Assembly (NCBI RefSeq): GCF_001613325.1
Contig: NZ_BDCD01000025.1
Location: forward strand, 124,001 to 188,000
Direction of reading: 5' to 3'
Source of the DNA: Nocardia yamanashiensis NBRC 100130
Lineage (GTDB): Bacteria > Actinomycetota > Actinomycetes > Mycobacteriales > Mycobacteriaceae
DNA: 64,000 bases
Of this stretch, positions 41,615 through 50,979 are shown piece after piece (position 1 is the stretch's first letter; each line of letters starts with the position of its first letter). The position numbers and the translations under genes are program-made. Under the pieces are notes generated by a model. The model saw only the letters and a program-made list of their open reading frames with translations, was not told the DNA's origin and did no database searches.

Positions 41615-44398
41615 ATGTACGGCCGGGATCACGAACAACGACATATCGAGCGGGCGCTGGAAACGGCCCGCACCGGCCGCTGCGCCACCCTCGCCCTGTA
41701 CGGCGAATCCGGTATCGGCAAATCCGCGCTGCTGCGCGACGCCGTCACCCGGGCCGAAGGGTTCCATCTCCTCGAATGCCACGGTCGCGCGGCCGAATCG
41801 CCCTTTCCCTATGCCGCCCTGCACGAACTCCTGCTGCCCCTGACCGGGGCGACGGGCGACCTGCCCGAGCCGCAGGCGCATGCGCTGGCTCGCGCGTTCG
41901 GCCGGGAGTCCGGTCCCGCGGACGGCTTCCTGGTCGGCGCGGCCCTGGTCACGCTGCTCTCGCAACTCGCCGCCACCGGTCCGGTGCTGCTGATCGTCGA
42001 TGACGCCCACCTGCTCGACGCCGCCAGCGTGCACGCGCTGCTGTTCGCCCTGCGCCGGCTCGTCGCCGCCCCGATCGCGCTACTGTGCGCGCTGCGCGAG
42101 GATCCCGCCGGCACCGCCTGGCATCGGCTGCCGAGCCTGCCGCTCGCGGGTCTCGCCGAACCGGCCGCGCGGCAGCTGCTGACCGAGCGCTGCGGCGACC
42201 TCGGTGCGCTGCGGGCGGCCCGCATCCTGACCGCCGCCGCGGGCAACCCGCTCGCCCTGCACGAGTTGCCCATCGGCGCCGAGGAATTCGCCGGCACCGC
42301 CCGCGGCCCGATCCCCGTCGGCCCCCGTTTGCGCCGCGCCTTCGCCGACCGCCTGGCCGATCTCCCCGATCCGGTTCGCGCTCTCCTGGTCGCCGTAGCG
42401 GCCGAGGACACCGGTGCGCTGTGCACGGTCAGCCGGGCCGCCGCCACCCTCGGCATTCCCGAAACCGCCTGGGAGCAAGCCGAATCCGCGGCGCTGCTGA
42501 CGGTCGGCGACGGCCGCATCGACATGCGCGACCGCCTGCTCTGCGCAGCCGCCTACGACGCCGCAGCTCCCGATCAGCGCCGCACCATCCACCGCGCCCT
42601 GGCCGCCGCCACCACCCATCCCGAACATCGCCACTGGCACGAGGCCGCAGCCCTCGCCGGACCCCACGAACCCACCGCCGCCGCCCTCACCCACACCGCC
42701 CACCACCTCGGCGGCACCACGGCCGCCCTCCTGGGATCGGTGCGCGACGAGCACGAAGCGCCGTCCCGGTGCGAACCGCACGCCGCGAACGAATCGTCGG
42801 AGACCCGGTCGGCGCCCGGCGCTACCTCGGGCTCGACCCCACCGCCGGAAGGCGGCTACTCGCAATGGGACGGCAGCCGCCCGCATTCGGACGGCGGCCA
42901 CCTCGGGTCGTTGGGGGCGGCGGCTTTGTTGCGGCGGGCGGCCGCTATCACGCCGGATGCGGGGGATGCGGGGGAGCGTTTGGCCACGGCGGCTCGGTTC
43001 GCTTGGGGCGGTGGGGATATCGAATCGGCGCGGCGGCTGCTGGAGCGGGCCGGGGAGCGGATCGGGGCGGATCGGGTGGCGGCCGCCAGCGGGGGAATGG
43101 CGGGGTTGCTGGAATTCGTTGCGGGAGAGCCGGAACGGGCCGGTGCGTTCCTGCTGCGGGATGCGGCTGTGATCGGCGGGGGCCTGGGCGAGAGCCTGCG
43201 GGAGATGGCGGAGCGGGCGCGCTGGGCGGCGGGGCTCGAGGACGCGCATCCGGCGCCCGGCGGGTTCGAGGTGTTCCGGACGGCGCCGCACATCAGCACC
43301 GCCATGCACCAATTGCCGCCCGCGCCTTTGGTTTTGCTGTGGGGGCTGGCGGATGCGGCGCTGGAACCGTACACCGCAGCGGCCGCGTATCTGCGCGGGG
43401 TGTCGCGGTCGGCGGCGCTGCTCATGCTGCCGCAGCTGGCCATCGTGCAATTCGCTACGGGGCGCTGGGATTCCGCGACGGCCACCGTGGCCGAGGGACT
43501 GGAGCTGGCGCGGCCCAGCGACGCGGGCAATGTGCTGGCGCAATGCCTGAACATGCAGGCGAAAATCGCTTCGCTGCGCGGGGATTCGGAGACCGCGCTG
43601 GACAATCTCGATCGGGCGCTGGCGCTGGCCCGCCCGGTGCGCTCGCACGCGCTGATCGCCTCCTCGCACTGGCATCTCGGCTTCCACGCCCTCTCGGCCG
43701 GCGATCCCGAGACCGCGTACCTGCGCCTGCGCACGCTCGCACAGCCCGGGCACGACGCCCGCCACACCACTTACGCGCGCCTGGCCGCCCTGGACATGGT
43801 CGAGGCCGCCTTCCGGGTCGGCCGGCTCACCGACGCCACCGAGTACTACGAGACCATCCGCGACTGGGCGATCCGCTCCCGCGCCGACTGGGCCGTCGCC
43901 ACCGCGCACGCCTGCCGCGCGCTGCTGAGCCCGGATCAGCAGGCGGAGTATCACTTCCGCCGGGCGCTGGCGCAGCGGCGCACCCGCCACGATCTCTCGC
44001 ACGCCCGCATCCGGCTGCTCTACGGCAAGTGGCTGCGCCGGGCCCGCCGGCGCGGTGACGCGGCCGAGCAGCTGGTGGCCGCGCGGGAAGCGTTCGGGTA
44101 CATGGGCGCGACGCCGTGGGTGGAACGCGCCCAGCAGGAACTCGACCTGACCGGCCGCCGCCCCGCCCCCACCACCGGCCACAGCACCGATTCGGTGCTC
44201 ACCGCCCAGGAATTGCGGGTGGCGCGGCTGGCCGCGCAGGGGCTGACCAACCGGGCCATCGGCGCGGAACTGGTGCTGAGCCCGCGCACCGTCGGCCATC
44301 ACCTGTCCCGGATCTTCGGCAAGCTGGGCCTGGCCGGGCGCGCCGAACTCGCCGACATCGACTTCGACAACGGGCTGCGGATCGTCCGCCCGCGTTGA
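41615..44398 (+). CDS. Large ATP-binding LuxR-family transcriptional regulator (LAL type), copy 1
   Basis: A 927-residue regulator from the ATG at 41615, preferred because GAGGGG lies six bases upstream; a GTG at 41594 is possible. An AAA/STAND ATPase domain starts the protein: Walker A GESGIGKSALLRD near residue 33, Walker B VLLIVDDAHLLDA near 130. The middle is a helical repeat region. The C-terminal LuxR helix-turn-helix is LTAQELRVARLAAQGLTNRAIGAEL with LSPRTVGHHLSRIFGKLGL. It is closely related to the regulator at 45.3 kb. The inducer and targets are unknown. Confidence 0.9.
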   Translation: MYGRDHEQRHIERALETARTGRCATLALYGESGIGKSALLRDAVTRAEGFHLLECHGRAAESPFPYAALHELLLPLTGATGDLPEPQAHALARAFGRESGPADGFLVGAALVTLLSQLAATGPVLLIVDDAHLLDAASVHALLFALRRLVAAPIALLCALREDPAGTAWHRLPSLPLAGLAEPAARQLLTERCGDLGALRAARILTAAAGNPLALHELPIGAEEFAGTARGPIPVGPRLRRAFADRLADLPDPVRALLVAVAAEDTGALCTVSRAAATLGIPETAWEQAESAALLTVGDGRIDMRDRLLCAAAYDAAAPDQRRTIHRALAAATTHPEHRHWHEAAALAGPHEPTAAALTHTAHHLGGTTAALLGSVRDEHEAPSRCEPHAANESSETRSAPGATSGSTPPPEGGYSQWDGSRPHSDGGHLGSLGAAALLRRAAAITPDAGDAGERLATAARFAWGGGDIESARRLLERAGERIGADRVAAASGGMAGLLEFVAGEPERAGAFLLRDAAVIGGGLGESLREMAERARWAAGLEDAHPAPGGFEVFRTAPHISTAMHQLPPAPLVLLWGLADAALEPYTAAAAYLRGVSRSAALLMLPQLAIVQFATGRWDSATATVAEGLELARPSDAGNVLAQCLNMQAKIASLRGDSETALDNLDRALALARPVRSHALIASSHWHLGFHALSAGDPETAYLRLRTLAQPGHDARHTTYARLAALDMVEAAFRVGRLTDATEYYETIRDWAIRSRADWAVATAHACRALLSPDQQAEYHFRRALAQRRTRHDLSHARIRLLYGKWLRRARRRGDAAEQLVAAREAFGYMGATPWVERAQQELDLTGRRPAPTTGHSTDSVLTAQELRVARLAAQGLTNRAIGAELVLSPRTVGHHLSRIFGKLGLAGRAELADIDFDNGLRIVRPR

Positions 44399-44417
44399 GC
44401 GGCAAGGGTTTCCGGCG

Positions 44418-44735
44418 TCAGTCGAGTTGCACGGATTCGCCCCAATAGCGCGGATCCCAATTGATCAGAATCATGCCCGCCACACTGCCCGCGCACGGAC
44501 CGCAGGAATTCACGTGGATGTGACTGTCCACATCGGTGTCGCCGTCGAGCATGGCGCGGGTGGAAAGCCAGACGGCGCGCAGATAGAGCACCGCGTCCCG
44601 TCCGCAGCGCACGCATTCGGGCAGCGGCTGCCCGTCGTCGTTGCGGCCGACGCGCACTTCGGGCGTCACCGGGGCGCCGGGGCCGAGATCGTCGTCTAGG
44701 AGCGGCGAAAAATCATTGCGCTCATGGTCTTCCAC
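44418..44735 (-). CDS. Small Cys-rich hypothetical protein
   Basis: A 105-residue acidic protein lying antisense between the two large regulators. Two Cys pairs are visible, CVRCGR near residue 41 and CGPC near 78, suggesting a zinc ribbon. DSHIHVN and MILINWDPRYWGESVQ are other marked segments. No family was recognised. Codon use and the Cys pattern support a real gene. Confidence 0.6.
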   Translation of the reverse strand: MEDHERNDFSPLLDDDLGPGAPVTPEVRVGRNDDGQPLPECVRCGRDAVLYLRAVWLSTRAMLDGDTDVDSHIHVNSCGPCAGSVAGMILINWDPRYWGESVQLD

Positions 44736-45277
44736 GCCGGAAGGCTAGCGATTTCCGGCCGCGAGCGCATCCCGGGCGAACTTCGCCCGCGCCGGCGGTG
44801 GCGGGGACGGCCCGAGGGTGCCGTCGCGGTCGGGGCCGCCGGGGCCGTGCGGGTCAGGCGCACCGATAACTCCCCGATGTTCCGGGTGACTCGGCGGCTC
44901 GATTTCCCCGGCCGGAATGGTCTTTGTGTGCTTCTTTCGAAGTCGTCGCGGACTTAATTGCGATCAGCGGACTTTCCGGTCGGGCATTTGGGATCGAAAT
45001 AGAAAACTTCGTGGTGAAGGGTTCGCGGCCCAGGCTCGGGTATGGCCGCCTATCCCGCTGCGGGCGACGGCTCGCCGACTTGCCGCAGGCCGAGGATCCG
45101 CCCAGGTGGAGACAGGTTTGTCCACCAATAGGTTTGCGTCGTGACATGGTGGGTAACGATGTAGAGGAAAGCCTGATCAGCCCGTACATCACCCTCGCTG
45201 ACGGCTAAATCGGTCACTGTATCGGTCGGTCTGATGTGACCGACATGTGATATTCACGTGATATCTATTTGACCAGG
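44736..45277. other. Intergenic region upstream of the second LAL regulator
   Basis: About 540 bases. The left part (to about 44890) has backbone composition, and from about 44900 it is AT-richer. Short open frames here lack homology signs and were not accepted. Near the right end, ACATGTGAT at 45243-45251 matches a site upstream of the first regulator, and GTGATAT/ATATCAC-like elements surround it. It probably holds the promoter of the second regulator. Confidence 0.4.
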
Positions 45278-48200
45278 ATGAACTGGGGCGAGGGAATTGA
45301 TTGCCAGCCGATTGCCGAGGTGATCGGGGCAGGGCATGAACACGGCCTACTCGGACGGGGAGCCGAGCAGACCGACACGGAACAGCTGCTGACCGCGGCG
45401 CACGCCGGTCGCGGCGGCACCCAGGTGCTGTGGGGCGACCCCGGCATCGGCCGCACCGCGTTGCTGCGCGATATCGCGGACCGCGCCACCGGCTTCCGCA
45501 CCCTCACCTGCAATGGCGCCGCGGCCGAAGCCGGCCTGCCCTACGCGGCCCTGCACGAACTCCTGCTTTCCCTCGAAAACCGCCTCCACACCCTCCCCGA
45601 ACCGCAGGCCGCCGCGCTCGGCGCCGCGCTGGGACTGCACGGTCACGGCGGGTCGGCGGCCGCTCCGGACCGCGATTCCGGTGCGCCGCCGGACCTTTCC
45701 CCGCGCCGAGATACCGGTGCGGCGGACGGCTTCCTGGTCGGCGCCGCACTGGTCACCCTGCTGTCCGCGACCGCCGCCGCGCGCCCGCTGCTCCTGCTCA
45801 TCGACGACGCGCATTTCATCGACCGCGCCACCGCGCAAGCCCTCGTCTTCGCCGTCCGCCGCCTCGCCGCCAGCCCGGTCGTCCTGTTCGTCACCCTCCC
45901 CGACGACCCGGCGGGCACCGCCTGGGAGGCCCTGCCCGCGCACCGGCTGCGCACCCTGTCCGCCCCGGACGCTCGCCTGTTGCTGGCTCGTCGGGGCGGC
46001 GCCCGCGGGGCCGCGCGCACCGCCCGCGCCCTGGCCGTCGCCGCCGGCAACCCGCTGGCGCTCCGCGAACTTCCAGTGGACGCCGAGGAATTCGCCGGCA
46101 TCGCCTGGGGTCCGGTCCCGCTCGGTCCGCGCCTGCGTTCGGCCTTCGCGCCCCGCCTGGCGGCTCTCCCCGCCGGCCTGCGCACCCTGCTGGCCTTGGC
46201 CGCCGCCGAGGACCGCGGCATCATCGCCGCCGTCACCACCGCCGCCACCGCACTCGGCGTCACCCCCGCCGATTGGGAGCAGGCGCTCACCACCGGCCTG
46301 CTCGCGCTCGGCGACGGGCGCGTGGAACAACGGCACCGCCTGCTCTGCAACGCCGCCTACGACGCCCTCCCGCGCGCCCGGCGCCGCGCCATCCACCAGG
46401 CCCTCGCCGCCGCCCTGACGATTCCCGCTGCAACGTCGGGCAGTGGCGCCCCGAACGGCAGGCCGGAGGACACCGCTGCAGTTTCCGAAGGTCGTGCCGG
46501 CGACCGGCCGGGAGCTTCCGCGGTCGTTCCGAGCGGCCTCGGTGGGCCAGGTGGCGCAGTGGGGTTTACCGCTATGCCCGGCGGCCGAGGTGATTCGGGT
46601 GGCGCGGCGGGGTTCACCGCTATGCCCGGCGGCCGAGGTGATTCGGGTGGCGCGGCGGGGTTCACCATTTTGCCCGCCGGTCGGGGCGATTCGGGTGACG
46701 TGCCGGAGAGCGTTGCGCACGGCGGGCTCGAAAGCGTGGTGGATCTGCGGAATTGGCACAGCTCCATGGCCACGGACGGGCCGGACGGAGAGCTGGCGGA
46801 CGCGCTCGCTGCCGGGGCCGAGCGGGTGCGGGCGCGGTACGGTCCGGCGGCCGCGGCGGCGATGTTGCGGCGGGCGGCGGCCATTACCCCGGAGTCCGAT
46901 GCCGCCGGGGTGCGGTTGTCGCTGGCGGCCCGGTTCGCTTGGGACAGTGGGGATATCGAATCGGCGCGGCGGTTGCTGGCGCTGGCGGCGACGCGGACCT
47001 CGGCGGCGCGGGTGGCGGCGGCCGGGGGCGGGCTGGCCGGCATGCTGGAGTTGATCACGGGCGATATGGCGCGGGCGGGCACCATGCTGCTGCGCGATAC
47101 CGCGGTGGTGGACGCGGAGACGGCGGCCCAATTGCGTTTGCTGGCAGCGCGATCGCGCTGGGCGACGGGTGCGGACGACCTGGAGCCGATCACCGGTCAG
47201 CTCGAAATCGCGCATACGGCAACGCATCCCGCCGTGGCGGCCCGGCTGCTGCCGCCCGCCGCGCAGGTCATGGCCTGGGGGCTGGCGGATCGGGCGGTGG
47301 AGTCCTACACCCGGGTGGCGGCGCAATTGCAGATGACGGGCGCGCACACCGGCGCGATCGGACTGCTCCCGCAACTCGCCATCCTGCAACTCGCCACCGG
47401 TCGCTGGGAAGCCGGAAAGTCCACGCTCGCCGAGGCTTTCGACCTGGCCCGCGCCGGCGATACCGACAATGTCCTGGCCCAATGCTGGACGATCCGCGCC
47501 CGCCTGGCCGCCCTGCGCGGCAATGCCGCCGATGTCGCCGAGAGCGCGGAGAACGCCCAGCTGCTGGCCCGCCCGCGCAATGCCACCTTCCTGATCGCCG
47601 CCTCCTACTGGCACCAGGGCTTCCACGCCCTCACCGTCGGCGACCCCGAAACCGCCCACCTGCGCCTGCGGGCCCTGGTCACCGCCGGCCATGAGGCCCG
47701 CCACCCCACCCTGGCCCGCCTGGCCGCCGTCGACCTGGTCGAAGCCGCCACCCGCGCCGGCCGTTTCGACGAGGCCGCCGACTACACCGATCTGATCCGC
47801 GCCTGGGCCCTGCGCACCCGCGCCCCCTGGGCCATCGCCGCCGCCTACACCTGCAGCGCCCTGCTCAGCGAAGACGACCGCGCCGACCATTGCTACCGCC
47901 GCGCCCTGGCCGTCGACGCCACCGGCCACCACACCTTCGCCCGCGCCCGCATCCAGCTGCTCTACGGCAAATGGCTCCGCCGCGCCCGCCGCCGCCGCGA
48001 TGCCGCCGAACAACTCCGCACCGCCGCCGAAGCCTTCGACCTGATGGACGCCGCCCCCTGGTCCGACAACGCCCGCCGCGAACTGGAACTCACCGTCCCC
48101 CGCCCCAAAACCCCTGCCGCCCTGGGCGAAAGCCCCCTCACCATGCAAGAACTCAAAGTCGCCCAGCTGGCCGCCCAAGGCATGACCAACCGCGAAATCG

Positions 48201-48337
48201 GCGCCGAACTCATCCTCAGCCCCCGCACCGTAGGCCACCACCTGTCCCGCATCTTCGAAAAACTAGGCCTCAGCGGCCGCGGCGAACTGGCCCGAGTCGA
48301 CTTCGACAACGGCCTCCGAATCATCCGCCCCCGCTGA
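45278..48337 (+). CDS. Large ATP-binding LuxR-family transcriptional regulator (LAL type), copy 2
   Basis: A 1019-residue paralogue of the regulator at 41.6 kb, from the ATG at 45278. The Walker A loop reads GDPGIGRTALLRD, with Arg replacing the nucleotide-binding Lys; Walker B LLLLIDDAHFID is intact. It has an insertion at about residues 385-490 that includes three tandem 16-residue repeats. The C-terminal helix-turn-helix is LTMQELKVAQLAAQGMTNREIGAEL with LSPRTVGHHLSRIFEKLGL. The last dozen residues (VDFDNGLRIIRPR) match copy 1 almost exactly. The start is uncertain because no good ribosome binding site was seen. Confidence 0.88.
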   Translation: MNWGEGIDCQPIAEVIGAGHEHGLLGRGAEQTDTEQLLTAAHAGRGGTQVLWGDPGIGRTALLRDIADRATGFRTLTCNGAAAEAGLPYAALHELLLSLENRLHTLPEPQAAALGAALGLHGHGGSAAAPDRDSGAPPDLSPRRDTGAADGFLVGAALVTLLSATAAARPLLLLIDDAHFIDRATAQALVFAVRRLAASPVVLFVTLPDDPAGTAWEALPAHRLRTLSAPDARLLLARRGGARGAARTARALAVAAGNPLALRELPVDAEEFAGIAWGPVPLGPRLRSAFAPRLAALPAGLRTLLALAAAEDRGIIAAVTTAATALGVTPADWEQALTTGLLALGDGRVEQRHRLLCNAAYDALPRARRRAIHQALAAALTIPAATSGSGAPNGRPEDTAAVSEGRAGDRPGASAVVPSGLGGPGGAVGFTAMPGGRGDSGGAAGFTAMPGGRGDSGGAAGFTILPAGRGDSGDVPESVAHGGLESVVDLRNWHSSMATDGPDGELADALAAGAERVRARYGPAAAAAMLRRAAAITPESDAAGVRLSLAARFAWDSGDIESARRLLALAATRTSAARVAAAGGGLAGMLELITGDMARAGTMLLRDTAVVDAETAAQLRLLAARSRWATGADDLEPITGQLEIAHTATHPAVAARLLPPAAQVMAWGLADRAVESYTRVAAQLQMTGAHTGAIGLLPQLAILQLATGRWEAGKSTLAEAFDLARAGDTDNVLAQCWTIRARLAALRGNAADVAESAENAQLLARPRNATFLIAASYWHQGFHALTVGDPETAHLRLRALVTAGHEARHPTLARLAAVDLVEAATRAGRFDEAADYTDLIRAWALRTRAPWAIAAAYTCSALLSEDDRADHCYRRALAVDATGHHTFARARIQLLYGKWLRRARRRRDAAEQLRTAAEAFDLMDAAPWSDNARRELELTVPRPKTPAALGESPLTMQELKVAQLAAQGMTNREIGAELILSPRTVGHHLSRIFEKLGLSGRGELARVDFDNGLRIIRPR
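46550..46693 (+). repeat. Three tandem 48-base repeats inside the second LAL regulator
   Basis: Units at 46550-46597, 46598-46645 and 46646-46693 each encode GGAAGFTAMPGGRGDS or a close variant. Units 1 and 2 are nearly identical and unit 3 has diverged. The frame is kept because 48 is divisible by three. Copy number may vary between strains. Confidence 0.9.
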
Positions 48338-48407
48338 AACCCACGGCGCGGCAGGCACATTCACCCCGCCGCACCGCTTCCCCGGGTCGATCTCTCAGCC
48401 GCCCGGC

Positions 48408-49004
48408 CTATTTGACCGCGACCCGCGCCCCACCCGAGAACATCGAGTCATGGAATTCGATCGCCGCGGGCGAAGTCCCCTTGGGTACATCGAAAACCAG
48501 CACCACCGACAGCTTGTTCCCGGGATTTATCTCCGCGACCAGATCTTTATTGACATTCATCTCCGCCGCCGTGTCGTTGGTGAACAACCGCCCTTGATCA
48601 TCGACCAGCTTCTGATTGTCACCGAAGTAGGTCTGCGCCGAATTCCCGGTATTCCGGACATCGACGTAAACCAGCACGAACTCCCCTTGCGCGTCCTTAC
48701 GTAAAAACTCGTTGTCCCCCAACGTATTCACCGGCGGATCGACGCGCGTGACCAAGAATCCGAACTTCCCGTCCCGCACCTCCGTCCCGGCCGCCGCCGC
48801 GGTGGTCCGCTTCTCCTCCTGTTTGCCGGCCTCACTGGCGATCCCGCTGATCAGCGCAGCGCACCCGCCGAACAGCAGCACCACGCACGCGAGGAATCCA
48901 CCCAGCACCCACGGCCACACGGCCCGTTTCTTCTGCGGCGGTGGATAATTCGGCACCGGAGGTTGACCGTTGGGCCAGGATTGCGGCATCTGCGCATTGC
49001 TCAT
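48408..49004 (-). CDS. DUF4352-type membrane-anchored protein
   Basis: A 198-residue protein. A Pro-rich cytoplasmic start (MPQSWPNGQPPVPNYPPPQ) leads to one membrane segment (VWPWVLGGFLACVVLLFGG) and an extracytoplasmic domain of about 130 residues. EVRDGKFGFLVTRV, EFVLVYVDVRNTGNSAQTY and LSVVLVFDVPKG follow the DUF4352 immunoglobulin-like pattern (telokin-like). These proteins are exposed at the cell surface; the ligand is unknown. It is convergent with the second LAL regulator. Confidence 0.8.
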   Translation of the reverse strand: MSNAQMPQSWPNGQPPVPNYPPPQKKRAVWPWVLGGFLACVVLLFGGCAALISGIASEAGKQEEKRTTAAAAGTEVRDGKFGFLVTRVDPPVNTLGDNEFLRKDAQGEFVLVYVDVRNTGNSAQTYFGDNQKLVDDQGRLFTNDTAAEMNVNKDLVAEINPGNKLSVVLVFDVPKGTSPAAIEFHDSMFSGGARVAVK

Positions 49005-49260
49005 GACGTGGAAATTCCCTTGCGTAGCAGGAGTGATTACCGCCGATTCATCAAGTCGTGCGGCATATTCGACATCGTTCGGCGCGCACTGCGCCGAGTA
49101 AGCGTCCGGCGATTTCCGGCCGGTGCGGCTGTGTTCGAACGATGTATGGCTCTGCTACGAGGAAGCGTTACACAGAAAAAATGCGATCGGACAAAGCGGT
49201 AAAACCACTCGCCGATCGCCGCAGGGGGACACGGCGCCGGGCGCCCCTGGGCGAGCCGGG

Positions 49261-49890
49261 TCAGGCTCGGGTGAGTTCGAACAGGCGGAAGCGGCGGTTG
49301 CCGGCGAGGCGTTGTTCCATGGCGTAGCCGGGCCAGAAGGTGAGGGCGCGTTGCCAGGCGCGTTCGCGGTCTATGCCGGTGAGCTGGCGGACGTTGACGG
49401 TGAAGTGTTCGCCGTTCACGTGGAGTTCGGCGTGGTCGGCGGTGGTGAGGTTGGCCGACCAGGAGGGGTGGCGGTGCTGGCCCCAGTTGGAGCCGATGAG
49501 GAGGAAGACCTTGTTGTCTTCCAGGTCGGGGACGTAGAGGAGGGTGACGGTGCGGGGGAGGCCGGTGCGGCGGCCGTTGACCGTCAGCTGGAGGGCGGGC
49601 AGGCCGGCCAGGTCCAGGACTCCCTTGCGGCCCTTGGTGAGGCGGCGGGTCACTTTTTCCAGTGCGACCACGGCGGGGGCGGTGCGCATGACTATCGGGC
49701 GGCGGGCCAGCGCCCGTCCGATGCTGGGGAGGGGGTTCCAGCGGGCGTGCTCACCGGGCCTGGCGGCGGAGGGCCGCCGCTTCGAACTGCGTTTACGCAG
49801 CCGCTCACGGAGCGGAATTCGTTTCCGTGGCAGTGGGTAATCGGGAGGCGAGAAATCGCGAGCCGGAACGTCCGGCACTTCGGCGTCCAT
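49261..49890 (-). CDS. Nitroreductase / deazaflavin-dependent (DUF385-type) oxidoreductase
   Basis: A 209-residue protein from the ATG at 49890; an upstream start at 49917 is possible. After a basic linker, the split-barrel domain contains LPALQLTVNGRRTGLPRTVTLLYV, FLLIGSNWGQHRHPSWSANL and AELHVNGEHFTVNVR. This is the pattern of the Ddn/DUF385 family, whose members bind F420 or related flavins. It may therefore use the cofactor made by the fbiA-fbiB genes at the left end of the window. The substrate is unknown. Confidence 0.82.
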   Translation of the reverse strand: MDAEVPDVPARDFSPPDYPLPRKRIPLRERLRKRSSKRRPSAARPGEHARWNPLPSIGRALARRPIVMRTAPAVVALEKVTRRLTKGRKGVLDLAGLPALQLTVNGRRTGLPRTVTLLYVPDLEDNKVFLLIGSNWGQHRHPSWSANLTTADHAELHVNGEHFTVNVRQLTGIDRERAWQRALTFWPGYAMEQRLAGNRRFRLFELTRA

Positions 49891-49971
49891 GTACGCCAGA
49901 CTAGACCGGAGTCTCATTATTCGCAGGATGAATCGCCACCCGGGGTGGAAACGGTTGCGGGAGAGGGGGTT

Positions 49972-50979
49972 TCAGTCCGACGACGCGCTACGGAACCACG
50001 GGTCGTTGGAATTGAGGGCATTGAGGAGCAGGCGGATGGCGGCGACCCGGCGTTCCTTGCCGGGCAGATTGTCGAGCGCGCATTCCGGGTCGGCGGGCGG
50101 GCCGAGATGGGTGCAGCCGCGCGGGCAGTCCTCGATGGCTTCGGCGAGATCGCTGAAGGCGCTGATCACATCGTCGGGGGTGATGTGCGCCAGGCCGAAC
50201 GAGCGTACGCCGGGGGTGTCGATGACCCAGCCCCCGCCGGGCAGCGGCAGCGCGACCGATTGGGTGGAGGTGTGGCGGCCCTTGCCGACGCCGGAGACCA
50301 CGCCGACGGCCCGTTCCGCGTCCGGCACAAGACGATTCACCAGCGTGGACTTGCCCACCCCCGAATGCCCGATGAACGCGGTGAGCTTGTCGTGCAGCTG
50401 ATCCACCACCGGCTGCAGCGGATCCTCGATCCCGCCGTAGACGATGGTGAGATCCAAATCCTCGAAGGCGGCGGCGAATTCGGATTCGGCGGCCAGATCG
50501 TGTTTGGTCAGGCACAGAATAGGTTGCAGCCCACCGACATACGCCGCCACCATGGCCCGCTCCACGAACCCGGTGCGCGGCGGCGGATCGGCCAGCGCCA
50601 CCACGATGAACAACTGTTCCGCGTTCGCCACCACGATCCGCTCGAACGGATCGGTGTCGTCGGCGGTGCGGCGCAGCACGGTGCGCCGGTCGGTGACCCG
50701 CACGATGCGGGCCAGGCTGTCCGGCTTCCCGGACAGATCCCCGACCACATCGACCTGATCACCGACCACGATGGGCGTGCGCCCGAGCTCCCGGGCGCGC
50801 ATGGCGACGATGCGGCGCTCCGGGTCGTCGTCCAGCACGCACCCCCACCGCCCCCGGTCCACCGAGACGACCATGGCCGTCTCGGCGTCCAGATGCTGCG
50901 GGCGGGTCTTGGTGCGCGGCCGGGTGCCCTTGCCCGGGCGGACCCGGACATCGGACTCGTCGTACTCGCGCCGCCTCAG
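49972..50979 (-). CDS. rsgA: Ribosome small-subunit-dependent GTPase RsgA, probable CTG start
   Basis: A circularly permuted GTPase that acts in late 30S maturation. The order G4 (LTKHDL), G1 (GHSGVGKSTLVNRL), G3 (DTPG) shows the permutation, and the zinc motif CPRGCTHLGPPADPEC closes the protein. The first ATG is at 50874, but the frame upstream encodes RRREYDESDVRVRPG and KTRPQHLDAETA, which as I recall is the conserved N terminus of actinobacterial RsgA. The only possible start there is CTG at 50979, inside the aroA stop region (ACTGA), with GGGAG about nine bases upstream. With that start the length is 335 residues; from 50874 it is 300. Confidence 0.88.
   Translation of the reverse strand: MRRREYDESDVRVRPGKGTRPRTKTRPQHLDAETAMVVSVDRGRWGCVLDDDPERRIVAMRARELGRTPIVVGDQVDVVGDLSGKPDSLARIVRVTDRRTVLRRTADDTDPFERIVVANAEQLFIVVALADPPPRTGFVERAMVAAYVGGLQPILCLTKHDLAAESEFAAAFEDLDLTIVYGGIEDPLQPVVDQLHDKLTAFIGHSGVGKSTLVNRLVPDAERAVGVVSGVGKGRHTSTQSVALPLPGGGWVIDTPGVRSFGLAHITPDDVISAFSDLAEAIEDCPRGCTHLGPPADPECALDNLPGKERRVAAIRLLLNALNSNDPWFRSASSD

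Noticed and set aside
42080..44302. A 740-codon minus-strand open frame opposite the first LAL regulator
   Set aside because: Same reason: no domain, and antisense to a clear STAND/LuxR protein.
45347..48241. A 964-codon minus-strand open frame opposite the second LAL regulator
   Set aside because: It is low-complexity Gly/Ala/Gln-rich sequence, an artefact of high GC at third codon positions. The plus strand has intact Walker B and LuxR motifs.
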